Source: Brachybacterium huguangmaarense (GTDB taxonomy: Bacteria; Actinomycetota; Actinomycetes; Actinomycetales; Dermabacteraceae). From it: a DNA stretch of 64,000 nucleotides. Both the position numbers and the translations under genes were made by a program. A model generated the notes under the pieces. It saw only the letters and a list, made by a program, of their open reading frames with translations, was not told the DNA's origin and did not search any database. Numbering within the stretch: position 1 is the stretch's first letter; the number at the start of each line of letters is the position of its first letter. Shown piece after piece: positions 38,678-49,375 of this stretch. The stretch is from NCBI RefSeq assembly GCF_025725725.1, contig NZ_CP107020.1, positions 372,001 to 436,000 on the forward strand. Reading direction: 5' to 3'.

Positions 38678-40147
38678 ATGTTCTCCCCCCAGCCGTTCCG
38701 ACTTGCCGTCATCGGAGCCGGGCCCGCCGGCGTCTACGCCGCCGAGACCCTCGCACGCACGCCGGAGGTGAAGTCCGGCGAGCTCGAGGTCGAGTGCGAC
38801 ATCTTCGACGCGCTCCCCACACCCTTCGGCCTCATCCGCTACGGCGTCGCGCCCGACCACCCGCGCATCAAGGGCATCATCACGGCCCTGCACCGGATCC
38901 TCGGCCGCGGCGACATCCGCTTCATCGGCGACGTCGAGTTCGGGACCGACCTGACCTTCGAGGAGCTGCACGAGCGCTACGACGCGGTCATCTTCGCGAC
39001 CGGCGCGCTCAAGGACGCCGATCTCGACGTCCCCGGCATCGACCTCGAGGGCTCCTTCGGCGCCGCGGACTTCGTGGCGTGGTACGACGGGAACCCCGAC
39101 TACCCGCGCACGTGGCCGCTCACGGCCGAGCACGTCGCGATGATCGGCAACGGCAACGTCGCCCTCGACGCCGCCCGCATGCTCTCGAAGTCGGCCGACG
39201 AGCTGCTGCGCACCGAGATCCCCGCCAACGTGTACGAGGGGCTCCAGGACGCGGCTACGACCGATGTGCACGTGTTCGGGCGTCGCGGTCCGGCGCAGAC
39301 CAAGTTCTCCCCGCTCGAGACCCGCGAGCTGGCCCATCCGCGCGGCGTCCAGATCGTGCTGGACCCGCGCGACTTCGAGCAGATCACCGACGCCGAGCGC
39401 GAGGTCATCCGCGCCGACAAGCGCACCGACCAGATCTTCGCGACCTTCGAGGGCTGGCTCGCCGAGCAGCAGCGCCGCGAGGCCGCCGGCGATGAGCCCA
39501 CCGACGCGCACGGCGGGCCCGTGCAGCGCCGCCTCCACCTGCACTTCTGGCACCGGCCCGTCGAGGTCCTCGGCGAGGACGGCACGGTCGTCGGCATGCG
39601 TTTCGAGCGCACCCGGCTCGACGACGGCGGGGCCCTGGTGGGCACCGGCGAGATGGTCGACTACGACCTCGGCGCCGTGTACCGCGCCGTCGGCTACCAC
39701 GGCTCCGAGCTGCCCGGCGTGCCCTACGATCCGCGCCGCGGCGTCATCACGAACGAGGCCGGCCGCGTGACCCGCGGCGTCGGCGAGCCCATCCCCGGCG
39801 TGTACGCCAACGGCTGGATCAAGCGCGGCCCGGTGGGTCTGATCGGCGCGACCAAGTCCGACGCCGTCGAGACGATCAGCTCGCTCATGACCGACATCAA
39901 GGACGGCGTGCTCACGCCGGCCGTCGACCGCGACGCGGACTCGGTGCTGCGCCTGCTGGACGACAAGGGCGTCGCCTACACGACGTGGGACGGGTGGATG
40001 GCGCTCGACGCGCACGAAGTGGCCCGCGGGGCCGCCGCGACCGATGCCGACGGCGAGCCCCGCCCCCGCATCAAGGTCGTCGAGCGCGAGGACATGGTGC
40101 AGGTGGCCCGCGACGGCATGAAGGAGACCGCCGACAGCAGGAGCTGA
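38678..40147 (+). CDS. Ferredoxin/adrenodoxin-type NADP+ reductase (FprA-like)
   Basis: A 489-residue flavoenzyme moving electrons between NADPH and a ferredoxin. It has the FAD dinucleotide fold VIGAGPAGVYAAETL near residue 10, DALPTPFGLIRYGVAPDHPR near 40, the NADP fold GNGNVALDAARM near 155, RRGPAQTKFSPLE near 202 and the C-terminal GWIKRGPVGLIGATKSDA. The ATG at 38678 has GAGGTGAG just upstream. No ferredoxin gene is adjacent. Confidence 0.93.
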   Translation: MFSPQPFRLAVIGAGPAGVYAAETLARTPEVKSGELEVECDIFDALPTPFGLIRYGVAPDHPRIKGIITALHRILGRGDIRFIGDVEFGTDLTFEELHERYDAVIFATGALKDADLDVPGIDLEGSFGAADFVAWYDGNPDYPRTWPLTAEHVAMIGNGNVALDAARMLSKSADELLRTEIPANVYEGLQDAATTDVHVFGRRGPAQTKFSPLETRELAHPRGVQIVLDPRDFEQITDAEREVIRADKRTDQIFATFEGWLAEQQRREAAGDEPTDAHGGPVQRRLHLHFWHRPVEVLGEDGTVVGMRFERTRLDDGGALVGTGEMVDYDLGAVYRAVGYHGSELPGVPYDPRRGVITNEAGRVTRGVGEPIPGVYANGWIKRGPVGLIGATKSDAVETISSLMTDIKDGVLTPAVDRDADSVLRLLDDKGVAYTTWDGWMALDAHEVARGAAATDADGEPRPRIKVVEREDMVQVARDGMKETADSRS

Positions 40148-40208
40148 CACCGCAGTCGCGACCCCCGGGCCGGGGCGTCCGGGCATCGGGGCCGGATCGG
40201 ATCGCCGC

Positions 40209-42519
40209 TCAGCGCTGCTCGCGAGCGGCGATCACGAGCGCCACGACCATCGCGACCACGACGGCGGGGATCGGCATCGCCCAGAACCATCGGGGGTCGT
40301 ACGCGCCCGGCGTCAGCAGCTGCGGGAACGACCATGCGGACGCCACGGTGCCGACGGAACACGAGACCGCCACCGTCAGGATCCACGCCGTCGCGTGCGG
40401 GAGGACCACGCGCACACGCTGCCAGCGCGAGGGGGCGAAGAGCTCGACGGCCTCGCGCAGGGGACGCTGGTGCGCGGCGAGCATGAGCGACGACAGGATG
40501 GCCACGGCCAGGGTTGCGAGGGCTGCGAACGCGCTGTACGTGAAGGCCGTCGTGGTCTGCTGGAGCCGATCGGTGGAGTTGCTCTCCGAGACGAACGCGT
40601 AGCCGCTCCGGGTCAGCACATCGGAGCGGAAATCGTTGCGTTCATCGTCCGGAAACACGGTGAAGTCGGGAATGTAGACCTCGACGCCCTGATCGGAGGG
40701 CACGATGCCGATCGCAGCGGCGTCGGCCGAGTCCGCCGGGAGGATGACAGCAGGGAGCACGTTCCCGCCGATGGCGGAGGAGCGGTGCGCGACGGTGAGT
40801 TCACCCGTCGACTGCACACGACCGTTCGCCGGTTCGAAGAAGACGATGGGCACGGAGGTCACGCCGGGCGGAACCAGGACCGTGCTGACCGTCCCCGCGA
40901 GGTCGGAGCCGGGACCGGATGACGGCGCAAAGGCGATGAGCTGTAGATAGCCTTCAGATTCAGCGTCCTGGCCCGAGCCCACCGCACTCGCGAAGCACGC
41001 GATGTCCTCCGGGGTGGTCGCTCGTGCTTGCGCCGCCGAGTCGTCGGGCCAGCGGAGGACGATGCCTTCCCTCATGATGTCGGGATATGTGGCCCGGAGG
41101 TAGGCGACGTCCTGCGAGGTCAGGTACTCCACATCGAGGAACCCGGCGTGCGGGTCGAGGGTCTTCTGGGAGGTGACGTCCGCGACGAGCCCTGCGGAGC
41201 CAAAGCTCGTGATCAGGCACAGCAGCGCGGCCGAGGCGAGGGGGACGAGGTGGGCCGGGCTCGCCGGGAAAGCAGCACGCTGATGGATCGGCGTGGAGCG
41301 CAGCCACGGGAGCCGCAGGACGAACAGGGGAAGCGTGAGGGCGAGGAGCGCGAAGCCGAAGAAGTGTCCGTCGAGCAGCACCTGCGCGAGACGGACGGCG
41401 ATGAGGGCAAGGGCGAGCACCACCCCCGCCCCGGCTGCGACGCACGTCCATCGGCGAGCACGCCTGGACAGCACGACCTCCTGGGCGACCGGAGACTGGA
41501 GCCGTCGCCGGGTCGCGAGGACCAGAGTGCAGGCGAGCGCGAGAACGTATATCCGAGCACGAATGCGGCGGCGATCGCGGGCCCGCCCCAGTGCAGGGTG
41601 CCGATGCCCAGGGCGATGCCGACGGCGGCGCCGAGCACCGGCAGCGCGAGGAGCGCGCCGGCGGCGGTGACGAGCGCTCCCCCGGCCGACTGACCGGCGC
41701 CTTCGAGCGCCTCGCGCACCGGGCCGAGTCTCGTGACGACCACGCTGAGCACGCCCGCCGGGGCGGCTGCGGCGAGCACGAAGGCGAAGAGCTCGATCGG
41801 GCGCAGGGCACCCAACACCCTGCTCTGGGCTTCGCGTCGCGCTCTGTCCTCGGCCTGGTCGCGGGTGACGATGTGCAGGTTCGCGGACTGCACGTCGGCC
41901 TGCAGGGTGCCATCGGTGGCAGCCGGGTTGGTGTCACCCACCCAGGCCTGGGCGCGCTCTCCCACGTCGTCGGCGCGCGAGACCGCGACGGCCAGGACCT
42001 CGTCCCGCGCCGCAGGGTTCACGGTGATGCCGGTGACGGTGTACGGGGCGTGGCCGAGCTCGGCGTCCATCGCATCGAGCACGACCTCGCCTCCGACGCT
42101 CGCGCCGAGCTGCTACGCCGTGGCTGTCGAGAGGGAGACCTCGCCCGGCGCGGCAGGGCGACGCCCCTGGATCACCTGTCCGAACCGGGAGGCACCCGAG
42201 AGCTCACGCACGGTCCCGGTCGTGGCGCGACCCCCGTCCACGGAGCCGATCGCCCCATGCGCCGTGACCACGGCCGTGAACTCACCCGTGTCCGTCCCGC
42301 CCTCGAAGACGGCCCGGCTGGCGTCGTCCCCGCCGCCGAACTGATAGCCATAGTCGCCGAAGGTCGAGGCAGCCCCGTCCTCGACGGCGTCCAGATACCG
42401 CTGCGAGCCGCCCAGCAGGAGGAAGGAGCCCAAGGAGAGGACAGCTGTCATGAGCAGCAGGAGCACCGCGGTGCCCGGGGCGTTGCGGGCAGCACCGAGC
42501 GCGACGCGGGTGCGGATGC

Positions 42520-42523
<4 letters not shown>
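40209..42523 (-). pseudogene. FtsX-like ABC permease, broken by an amber codon and a frameshift
   Basis: The coding sequence starts at ATG 42523 (MSIRTRVALGAARN), overlapping the ATPase stop as ATGA. After LSTATA an in-frame TAG (42115-42113) interrupts it; the same frame then continues QLGASVGGEVVLDAMDAEL. Near 41545-41552 the frame must shift from AFVLGY to VLALACTLVLATRRR: the site GGATATAC looks like a TA dinucleotide duplication (or one lost base). The remainder runs to 40209 with membrane segments. Reassembled, it would be about 770 residues with FtsX domains at both ends, an exporter-type permease. Two independent lesions suggest a true pseudogene rather than one sequencing error. Confidence 0.8.
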
Positions 42524-43224
<701 letters not shown>

Positions 43225-43298
43225 GGCCCAGCTCCCTCGATGCGGCCACGGAGCCGAACGCTCCCGGTGAGGGGATGCGACTCACTCCCGACGGGGCA

Positions 43299-43338
43299 GT
43301 GATCGGCGAGCGCATCGTTCGATGCACCCGCCGATCAC
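43299..43338 (-). terminator. Nested inverted repeat between nmrA-like and ABC genes
   Basis: GTGATCGGCG (43299-43308) pairs with CGCCGATCAC (43329-43338), and inside it GCATCG (43312-43317) pairs with CGATGC (43320-43325). The two stems are separated by symmetrical 3-base internal loops. It lies 136-bp intergenic, downstream (minus strand) of the ABC ATPase's upstream neighbour. It could be that neighbour's terminator or an operator for the ABC operon. Confidence 0.55.
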
Positions 43339-43360
43339 CGGTCCATGCCCCGCGGCGCGG

Positions 43361-44212
<852 letters not shown>

Positions 44213-44386
44213 GGCAGGACTCCTCAGAGGTCGTGGTGTGCGGCGGCGCCCCTCGGAGCACCGCCCCAACTGTGTGAATATTGAACTACCGCGACCCCGG
44301 CAGATCTTCCGCTTCCCACGAACTGTGACGCAGCCCTCGCCGCCCGGCGGCGGCAGCGGGCCGTGCCCGCGGCGACGCCGCCCCCG

Positions 44387-45598
44387 TCAGCGGCGGATGC
44401 CGGCCAGGAAGTCCGCGATGCGGTCGACGGCGTCCTCGAGCATCTCGACGGGCGGGAGCGTCACCAGGCGGAAATGGTCCGGCGTCGGGAAGTTGAACCC
44501 GGTCCCGTGCGTGATCAGCAGGCGCTTGGTGCGCAGCAGGTCGTAGGCGAACTGCTCGTCGTTGTCGATCCTGTACATCTCGCGGTCCAGCCGCGGGAAC
44601 ATGTAGAGCGCCCCCTCGGCCTTCTCGACGGTGACGCCCGGGATCGCCATGAGGCCCTCGTAGGCCACGTCGCGCTGCTCGCGGAGGCGCCCGCCCGGCA
44701 GCACGAGGTCGTCGATGGTCTGGTAGCCGCCGAGGGCGGTCGCGACCACGTGCTGGGCGGGCACGTTCGGGCACAGGCGCATGTTCGAGAGCACGTCGAG
44801 GCCCTCGATGAAGCTCGCGGCGTCCTCCTTGGGCCCGTAGAGCGCCATCCACCCCGCACGGAAGCCCGCCACCCGGTACGCCTTGGACAGACCGTTGTAG
44901 GTGATGGTCAGCAGGTCGGGCGCGAGCGAGGCGATCGGCGTGTGCACGGCGTCGTCGTAGAGGATCTTGTCGTAGATCTCGTCGGCCAGGATCAGCAGGC
45001 CGTGCTTGCGCGCGACCTCGACGATCTCCCGCAGCACGTGCTCGGGATAGACCGCCCCGGTGGGGTTGTTGGGGTTGATGACGACGATCGCCTTGGTGCG
45101 CTCGGTGACCTTGTCGGCGATGTCCGACACGTCGGGCCACCAGTGCTGCTCCTCGTCGCAGCGGTAATGCACGGCCCGGCCGCCCGCGAGCGAGACGGAC
45201 GCCGTCCACAGGGGGTAGTCGGGCGAGGGCACGAGCACCTCGTCGCCGTCGTCGACGAGCGCCTGGCACGTCATCTGGATCAGCTCGCTCACCCCGTTGC
45301 CGAGGTAGATGTCGTCGAGCTGCATGTCGGGCATGTTGCGGGTCTGGTAGTACTGCGCGACCGCGCGCCGCGCCGCCGGGATGCCCTTGGACTCGGAGTA
45401 GCCCTGGGCGGTGGGCAGCTGCTTGATCATGTCGACGAGGATCTCGTCGGGGGCCTCGAAGCCGAACGGCGCCGGGTTGCCGATGTTCAGCTTGATGATC
45501 TTGTGCCCCTCGGCCTCCATGCGGGCGGCCTCGGCGGGGACCGGTCCTCGGATCTCGTAGCAGACGTCGCGCAGCTTCGAGGACTGGGTGAGGATCAT
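44387..45598 (-). CDS. alaA: PLP-dependent aminotransferase, AlaA type
   Basis: A 403-residue class I/II aminotransferase. It opens LRDVCYEIRGPVPAEAARME, which is the AlaA/AlaT (alanine transaminase) signature, followed by KLNIGNPAPFGFEAPDE, INPNNPTGAVY near 173 and the PLP lysine in GLSKAYRVAGFRAGW near 237. It interconverts alanine and pyruvate with 2-oxoglutarate/glutamate. The start ATG has AGGAG upstream, and TACCCT upstream serves as -10. It appears monocistronic. Confidence 0.92.
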   Translation of the reverse strand: MILTQSSKLRDVCYEIRGPVPAEAARMEAEGHKIIKLNIGNPAPFGFEAPDEILVDMIKQLPTAQGYSESKGIPAARRAVAQYYQTRNMPDMQLDDIYLGNGVSELIQMTCQALVDDGDEVLVPSPDYPLWTASVSLAGGRAVHYRCDEEQHWWPDVSDIADKVTERTKAIVVINPNNPTGAVYPEHVLREIVEVARKHGLLILADEIYDKILYDDAVHTPIASLAPDLLTITYNGLSKAYRVAGFRAGWMALYGPKEDAASFIEGLDVLSNMRLCPNVPAQHVVATALGGYQTIDDLVLPGGRLREQRDVAYEGLMAIPGVTVEKAEGALYMFPRLDREMYRIDNDEQFAYDLLRTKRLLITHGTGFNFPTPDHFRLVTLPPVEMLEDAVDRIADFLAGIRR

Positions 45599-45724
45599 GA
45601 GGGGTCTCCTGCCGTGAGGTAAGCGGTCAGGGTATCGCTGCGGTCCTCCGCGGCGGATGCCCGTCCACGCCCTCGCGCTCCGCGGCAGGGCCCGGGCGAG
45701 ACTGCGACAACTCCGGACATGGTC

Positions 45725-45768
45725 TTGACGCGGCGAGGGTCACCTATTATTTTCTGCTCAGAAGTAAA
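45725..45768 (+). promoter_or_regulatory. Promoter/operator of the alpha-galactoside operon
   Basis: TTGACG (45725-45730) and TATTAT (45745-45750, 14-base spacing) or TTATTT (45747-45752, 16-base spacing) could form the promoter. Overlapping the -10 is an AT-rich dyad, TTATTTTCTG (45747-45756), CT, CAGAAGTAAA (45759-45768), with a perfect TTCTG/CAGAA core. It resembles the T-rich/A-rich operators of ROK repressors such as NagC/Mlc, and a ROK gene closes this gene cluster at 52843. Confidence 0.6.
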
Positions 45769-45914
45769 CCTGATCGCCCGCCTGCCCCGCCTCGCGGCGC
45801 GGAGGCAACGATGCCCCGCACGCGGGCTCCATGCGTGCGAACCTCCTCCGCGAAACCCCACGTCGGATGTCCCGGGCCACGCCCCTCGACGCACGACCGA
45901 CGGAAAGGACAACG

Positions 45915-46835
45915 ATGTCTGCAGCGACAAGCGCCAGAGCCCGGGGCGACGTCCCGGGACCACGGCGCCACCGGGACGACACCAAGCTCGCCCTGCTCTT
46001 CATCCTCCCGGCGGGCATCGGCCTGCTGGTCTTCCTCATCTGGCCGCTCATCACCGGCATCTACTACTCGTTCACCGAGTACACGACGCTCACCCCGCCG
46101 AAGTGGATCGGCCTGGCCAACTACCGCGAGCTGATCGCCGACCCGGTCTTCTGGAAGAGCCTCCTGGTCACGCTCGAGTACGTGGTCATCAACATCGCGG
46201 TGCAGACCATCGTGGCCCTCGTGATCGCGGTGCTCATGCAGCGCCTGACCAAGTCCACCTGGCTGCGCTCCCTGGTGCTCACCCCGTACCTCGTCTCCAA
46301 CGTGGTCGCGGCGATCGTGTTCCTGTGGATCCTCGACACCCAGGTCGGCATCGGCAACATCTTCCTGCAGTGGCTGGGCTTCGACCCGGTCTCCTTCTGG
46401 TCCTCCGAGACCTGGGTGATCCCGACGGTCGCCCTCGTCAACGTGTGGCGCCACGTCGGCTACACGGCGCTCCTGCTGTTCGCGGGCCTGCAGTCGATCC
46501 CCGAGTCGATGTACGAGGCGGGCCGCACCTCGGGTGCGGGCGAGATCCAGATGTTCCGCCACATCACCCTGCCCCTGCTGCGCCCGATCCTGGCGCTCGT
46601 GCTGATCATGACGATCATCGGCAGCTTCCAGGTGTTCGACACGATCTCCGTGACGACGCAGGGCGGCCCCGCGGACGCCTCCAAGGTGCTGCAGATGTAC
46701 ATCTACCAGAACGCCTTCGGCGAGTACGACTTCGGCTACGCCTCAGCCCTCTCGGTGGCGCTGCTGATCATCCTCATGACCGTCTCCTTCGTGCAGTACC
46801 GGCTGAGCAACGCCGGCGAGTCGGACCTGGACTGA
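45915..46835 (+). CDS. ABC sugar permease, MalF type (alpha-galactoside)
   Basis: A 306-residue permease with six helices, first ALLFILPAGIGLLVFLIWPL near residue 32. The ATPase-docking loop reads EAGRTSGAGEIQMFRHITLP near 198 and starts with Glu-Ala-Gly in place of Glu-Ala-Ala. The ATG at 45915 has GAAAGGA upstream; a longer frame from 45831 lacks a ribosome site. First gene of an operon ending in an alpha-galactosidase. Confidence 0.93.
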   Translation: MSAATSARARGDVPGPRRHRDDTKLALLFILPAGIGLLVFLIWPLITGIYYSFTEYTTLTPPKWIGLANYRELIADPVFWKSLLVTLEYVVINIAVQTIVALVIAVLMQRLTKSTWLRSLVLTPYLVSNVVAAIVFLWILDTQVGIGNIFLQWLGFDPVSFWSSETWVIPTVALVNVWRHVGYTALLLFAGLQSIPESMYEAGRTSGAGEIQMFRHITLPLLRPILALVLIMTIIGSFQVFDTISVTTQGGPADASKVLQMYIYQNAFGEYDFGYASALSVALLIILMTVSFVQYRLSNAGESDLD

Positions 46836-46850
46836 GAGGAGGAGCCCGAC

Positions 46851-47801
46851 ATGACCACAGCATCAGCTCCCGTGAGCACCGCCCCGTCCTCGAGCACGAC
46901 CGAGGACGCTCCGCGTCGTCACCGCAAGCCCTTCTCGTGGGGCCGCCTGGTGGCATGGATCGTGATGATCGTCTTCCTGTTCATCACCGTCTTCCCCTTC
47001 TACTGGATGCTGCGCACCGCGCTGTCCAGCAACAACGCCCTGGCCACCGACCCGTCGAGCCTCCTGCCCGTGGGCTGGAACCTGGGCGGCTTCGAGCGCG
47101 TCTTCGGCCTCCAGGACGTCGAGGAGGCGGTGTCCCAAGGTGGCTCCGGCGCCTCGATCAACTTCTGGCGCTACCTGCTCAACTCGGTGGTCGTGGCCAC
47201 CACCATCACGATCGTGCAGACGTTCTCGTGCGCGATGGCCGCCTACGCCTTCTCCCGTCTGCGCTGGCGCGGACGCGAGGCCGTGTTCCTCGTGTTCCTG
47301 GGCGCGATGATGATCCCGACGATCTTCACGCTGCTCCCGAACTTCATCCTGATCAAGAACCTGCACCTGGTGGACACGCTGCTCGGGATCATGCTCCCGA
47401 CGCTGCTCATCTCCCCGTTCGCGATCTTCTTCCTGCGGCAGTTCTTCAACAACATCTCCCGCGAGGTGGAGGAGGCCGCGATGATCGACGGCGCCGGGAA
47501 GGTGCGTGTGTTCTTCACGCTCATCATCCCGATGTCGACGGCCCCGATGTTCACCCTCGCGCTGCTGACGTACATGACGTCGTGGAACGAGTACTTCTGG
47601 TCGCTCATGGTCTCCTACACGGATTCCTCGCGCGTGCTCACCGTGGCCCTGGGGGTGTTCCGCGCGCAGTCGCCGGGCACGGGCCCCGACTGGTCGGGCC
47701 TGATGGCGGCGACCCTGGTCGCGGCCGCCCCCATGCTGATCCTCTTCGCCTTCTTCGCGAAGAAGATCGTCAACTCCATCGGCTTCTCCGGGATCAAGTG
47801 A
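46851..47801 (+). CDS. ABC sugar permease, MalG type (alpha-galactoside)
   Basis: A 316-residue permease with six helices; the EAA loop EEAAMIDGAGKVRVFFTLII is near residue 207. GAGGAGGAG precedes the ATG at 46851, 15 bp after the preceding stop. It pairs with the MalF-type subunit; no ATPase gene is included in the operon. Confidence 0.93.
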   Translation: MTTASAPVSTAPSSSTTEDAPRRHRKPFSWGRLVAWIVMIVFLFITVFPFYWMLRTALSSNNALATDPSSLLPVGWNLGGFERVFGLQDVEEAVSQGGSGASINFWRYLLNSVVVATTITIVQTFSCAMAAYAFSRLRWRGREAVFLVFLGAMMIPTIFTLLPNFILIKNLHLVDTLLGIMLPTLLISPFAIFFLRQFFNNISREVEEAAMIDGAGKVRVFFTLIIPMSTAPMFTLALLTYMTSWNEYFWSLMVSYTDSSRVLTVALGVFRAQSPGTGPDWSGLMAATLVAAAPMLILFAFFAKKIVNSIGFSGIK

Positions 47802-47811
47802 GGTACCGACG

Positions 47812-49209
47812 ATGAGAAACTCGACATCCCCCACCCCGTCCGCCGGGGCTCCCCGGCGGCTGTCCCGGCGCACCCTGCTGGGATCGTCCGCCGCGGCGGT
47901 CGGCGCGGCCGCGGCGGCCACCACGCTCAGCGCGTGCGGCGGCGGCTCGGCCAGCGGCAAGGTCCAGCTCGACTACTGGCTGTGGGACGCCAACCAGCTC
48001 CCGGCCTACGCGCAGGCGATCGACCTGTTCATGGAGCGCAACCCCGACATCGACGTGCGCATCACCCAGATGGGCTGGGACGACTACTGGACCAAGCTCA
48101 CCGCGGGCTTCGTCGCGGAGGCCGGCCCGGACGTGTTCACCGACCATCTCGGCCGCTACCCCGAGTTCGTCAAGCTCCAGGTGATCTCGCCGCTCGACGA
48201 CTTCGAGCCGATCGCCGAGATCCCGGACGACCAGTTCAAGGAGGGCCTGCAGGATCTCTGGACGGGCTCCGACGGCAAGAAGTACGGGGTCCCCAAGGAC
48301 TACGACACGATAGCGATCTTCTACGACAAGGCGCTCCTGTCGGAGGCCGGCGTCGCCCCCGAGGATCTCGACGCCCTCGACTGGAACCCGCAGGACGGGG
48401 GCTCGTACGAGAAGATGCTCGCCCACCTCACGGTCGACAAGAACGGCAAGCGCGGCGACGAGGCGGGCTTCGACCCGAAGGCGATCAAGACCTACGGCAT
48501 GGCCGCCGATCCGTCGATCGACTACGTCGGCCAGTCCTCGTGGTCCGGCTTCGCGTTCTCGACGGGGTGGACGTTCACCAACGAGCGCACGTGGGGCACC
48601 GCCTTCAACTACGACGACCCGAAGTTCCAGGAGACCGTCGACTGGTACTTCGGCCTCGTCGACAAGGGGTTCCTCGCGCCGTTCGGCACCTTCGGCGACT
48701 CGAGCCCCAAGCAGTCCCAGCTGCAGGCCCACTCGGCGGCGCTCGCCCTGGACGGCTCGTGGATGATCAGCACGTACCGCAACCTCGCGGACGTGGATCT
48801 GGGCATCACGTCGCTGCCGTCGGGCCCGATCGGCACGCCGATGTCGATGTTCAACGGCCTCGGCGACTCGATGTCCATCCAGTCCGAGCACAAGGAGGAG
48901 GCGGCGCGGCTGATCGCGTTCCTCGGCTCGAACGACTCCCAGGAGATCATCGGCGGCCGCACGGTCGTGTTCCCCGCCTCGGACGCGGGCACCGACGCCG
49001 CGGTCGCGGCGTACAAGAAGAAGGGCCTGGACGTCACGCCCTTCACCGACCGGGTGGACAAGGGCGAGACGGGACTGTATCCGCTCGTCGAGCACGCGGC
49101 CGAGATCTCCTCGATCATGCAGAGCGCCTTCGACCGCCTCTGGATGCGACAGATCCAGGCCTCGGACTTCACGTCCTTCAACGACAGGGTCAACGCCCTG
49201 TTCACGTGA
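47812..49209 (+). CDS. ABC sugar-binding lipoprotein (alpha-galactoside)
   Basis: A 465-residue solute-binding protein. The N-terminus shows RRLSRRTLLGSSAAAV (twin arginine, residues 14-29) and the lipobox LSAC (Cys 43). The mature domain includes NPDIDVRITQMGWDDYWTKL near 78, AGPDVFTDHLGRYPEFVKL near 104 and YGVPKDYDTIAIFYDKALL near 159. The start lies 10 bp after the second permease. The binding protein comes last here, the reverse of the order in the first sugar operon. Confidence 0.92.
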   Translation: MRNSTSPTPSAGAPRRLSRRTLLGSSAAAVGAAAAATTLSACGGGSASGKVQLDYWLWDANQLPAYAQAIDLFMERNPDIDVRITQMGWDDYWTKLTAGFVAEAGPDVFTDHLGRYPEFVKLQVISPLDDFEPIAEIPDDQFKEGLQDLWTGSDGKKYGVPKDYDTIAIFYDKALLSEAGVAPEDLDALDWNPQDGGSYEKMLAHLTVDKNGKRGDEAGFDPKAIKTYGMAADPSIDYVGQSSWSGFAFSTGWTFTNERTWGTAFNYDDPKFQETVDWYFGLVDKGFLAPFGTFGDSSPKQSQLQAHSAALALDGSWMISTYRNLADVDLGITSLPSGPIGTPMSMFNGLGDSMSIQSEHKEEAARLIAFLGSNDSQEIIGGRTVVFPASDAGTDAAVAAYKKKGLDVTPFTDRVDKGETGLYPLVEHAAEISSIMQSAFDRLWMRQIQASDFTSFNDRVNALFT

Positions 49210-49227
49210 CGCCGAGCCCGCGCGGCT

Positions 49228-49257
49228 GGCCGGCGACGCCTCGAGGCGTCGCCGGCC
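49228..49257 (+). terminator. Hairpin between binding protein and alpha-galactosidase genes
   Basis: GGCCGGCGACGCC (49228-49240) pairs perfectly with GGCGTCGCCGGCC (49245-49257) around TCGA. In mid-operon position it may terminate part of the transcripts or protect the transporter mRNA 3' end. Confidence 0.65.
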
Positions 49258-49375
49258 CGCCGTCGTCCGACCACCCCTCGCCGCGCCGGGTAGATCCGGT
49301 GCGGCCTCCCTCGTCCGCACGGGCGCATCACCCCGCGCCCGCGCACCACCCCCGACCCTGAGATCCGGAGTCCCG

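Noticed and set aside
38272-38712. A 146-codon minus-strand frame upstream of the NADP reductase gene
   Set aside because: No ribosome site or domain; overlaps the promoter and start of the reductase gene.
40209-41474. Separate small membrane protein gene (421 codons)
   Set aside because: Its frame continues upstream without a start into the permease sequence, so it is the 3' part of the frameshifted permease.
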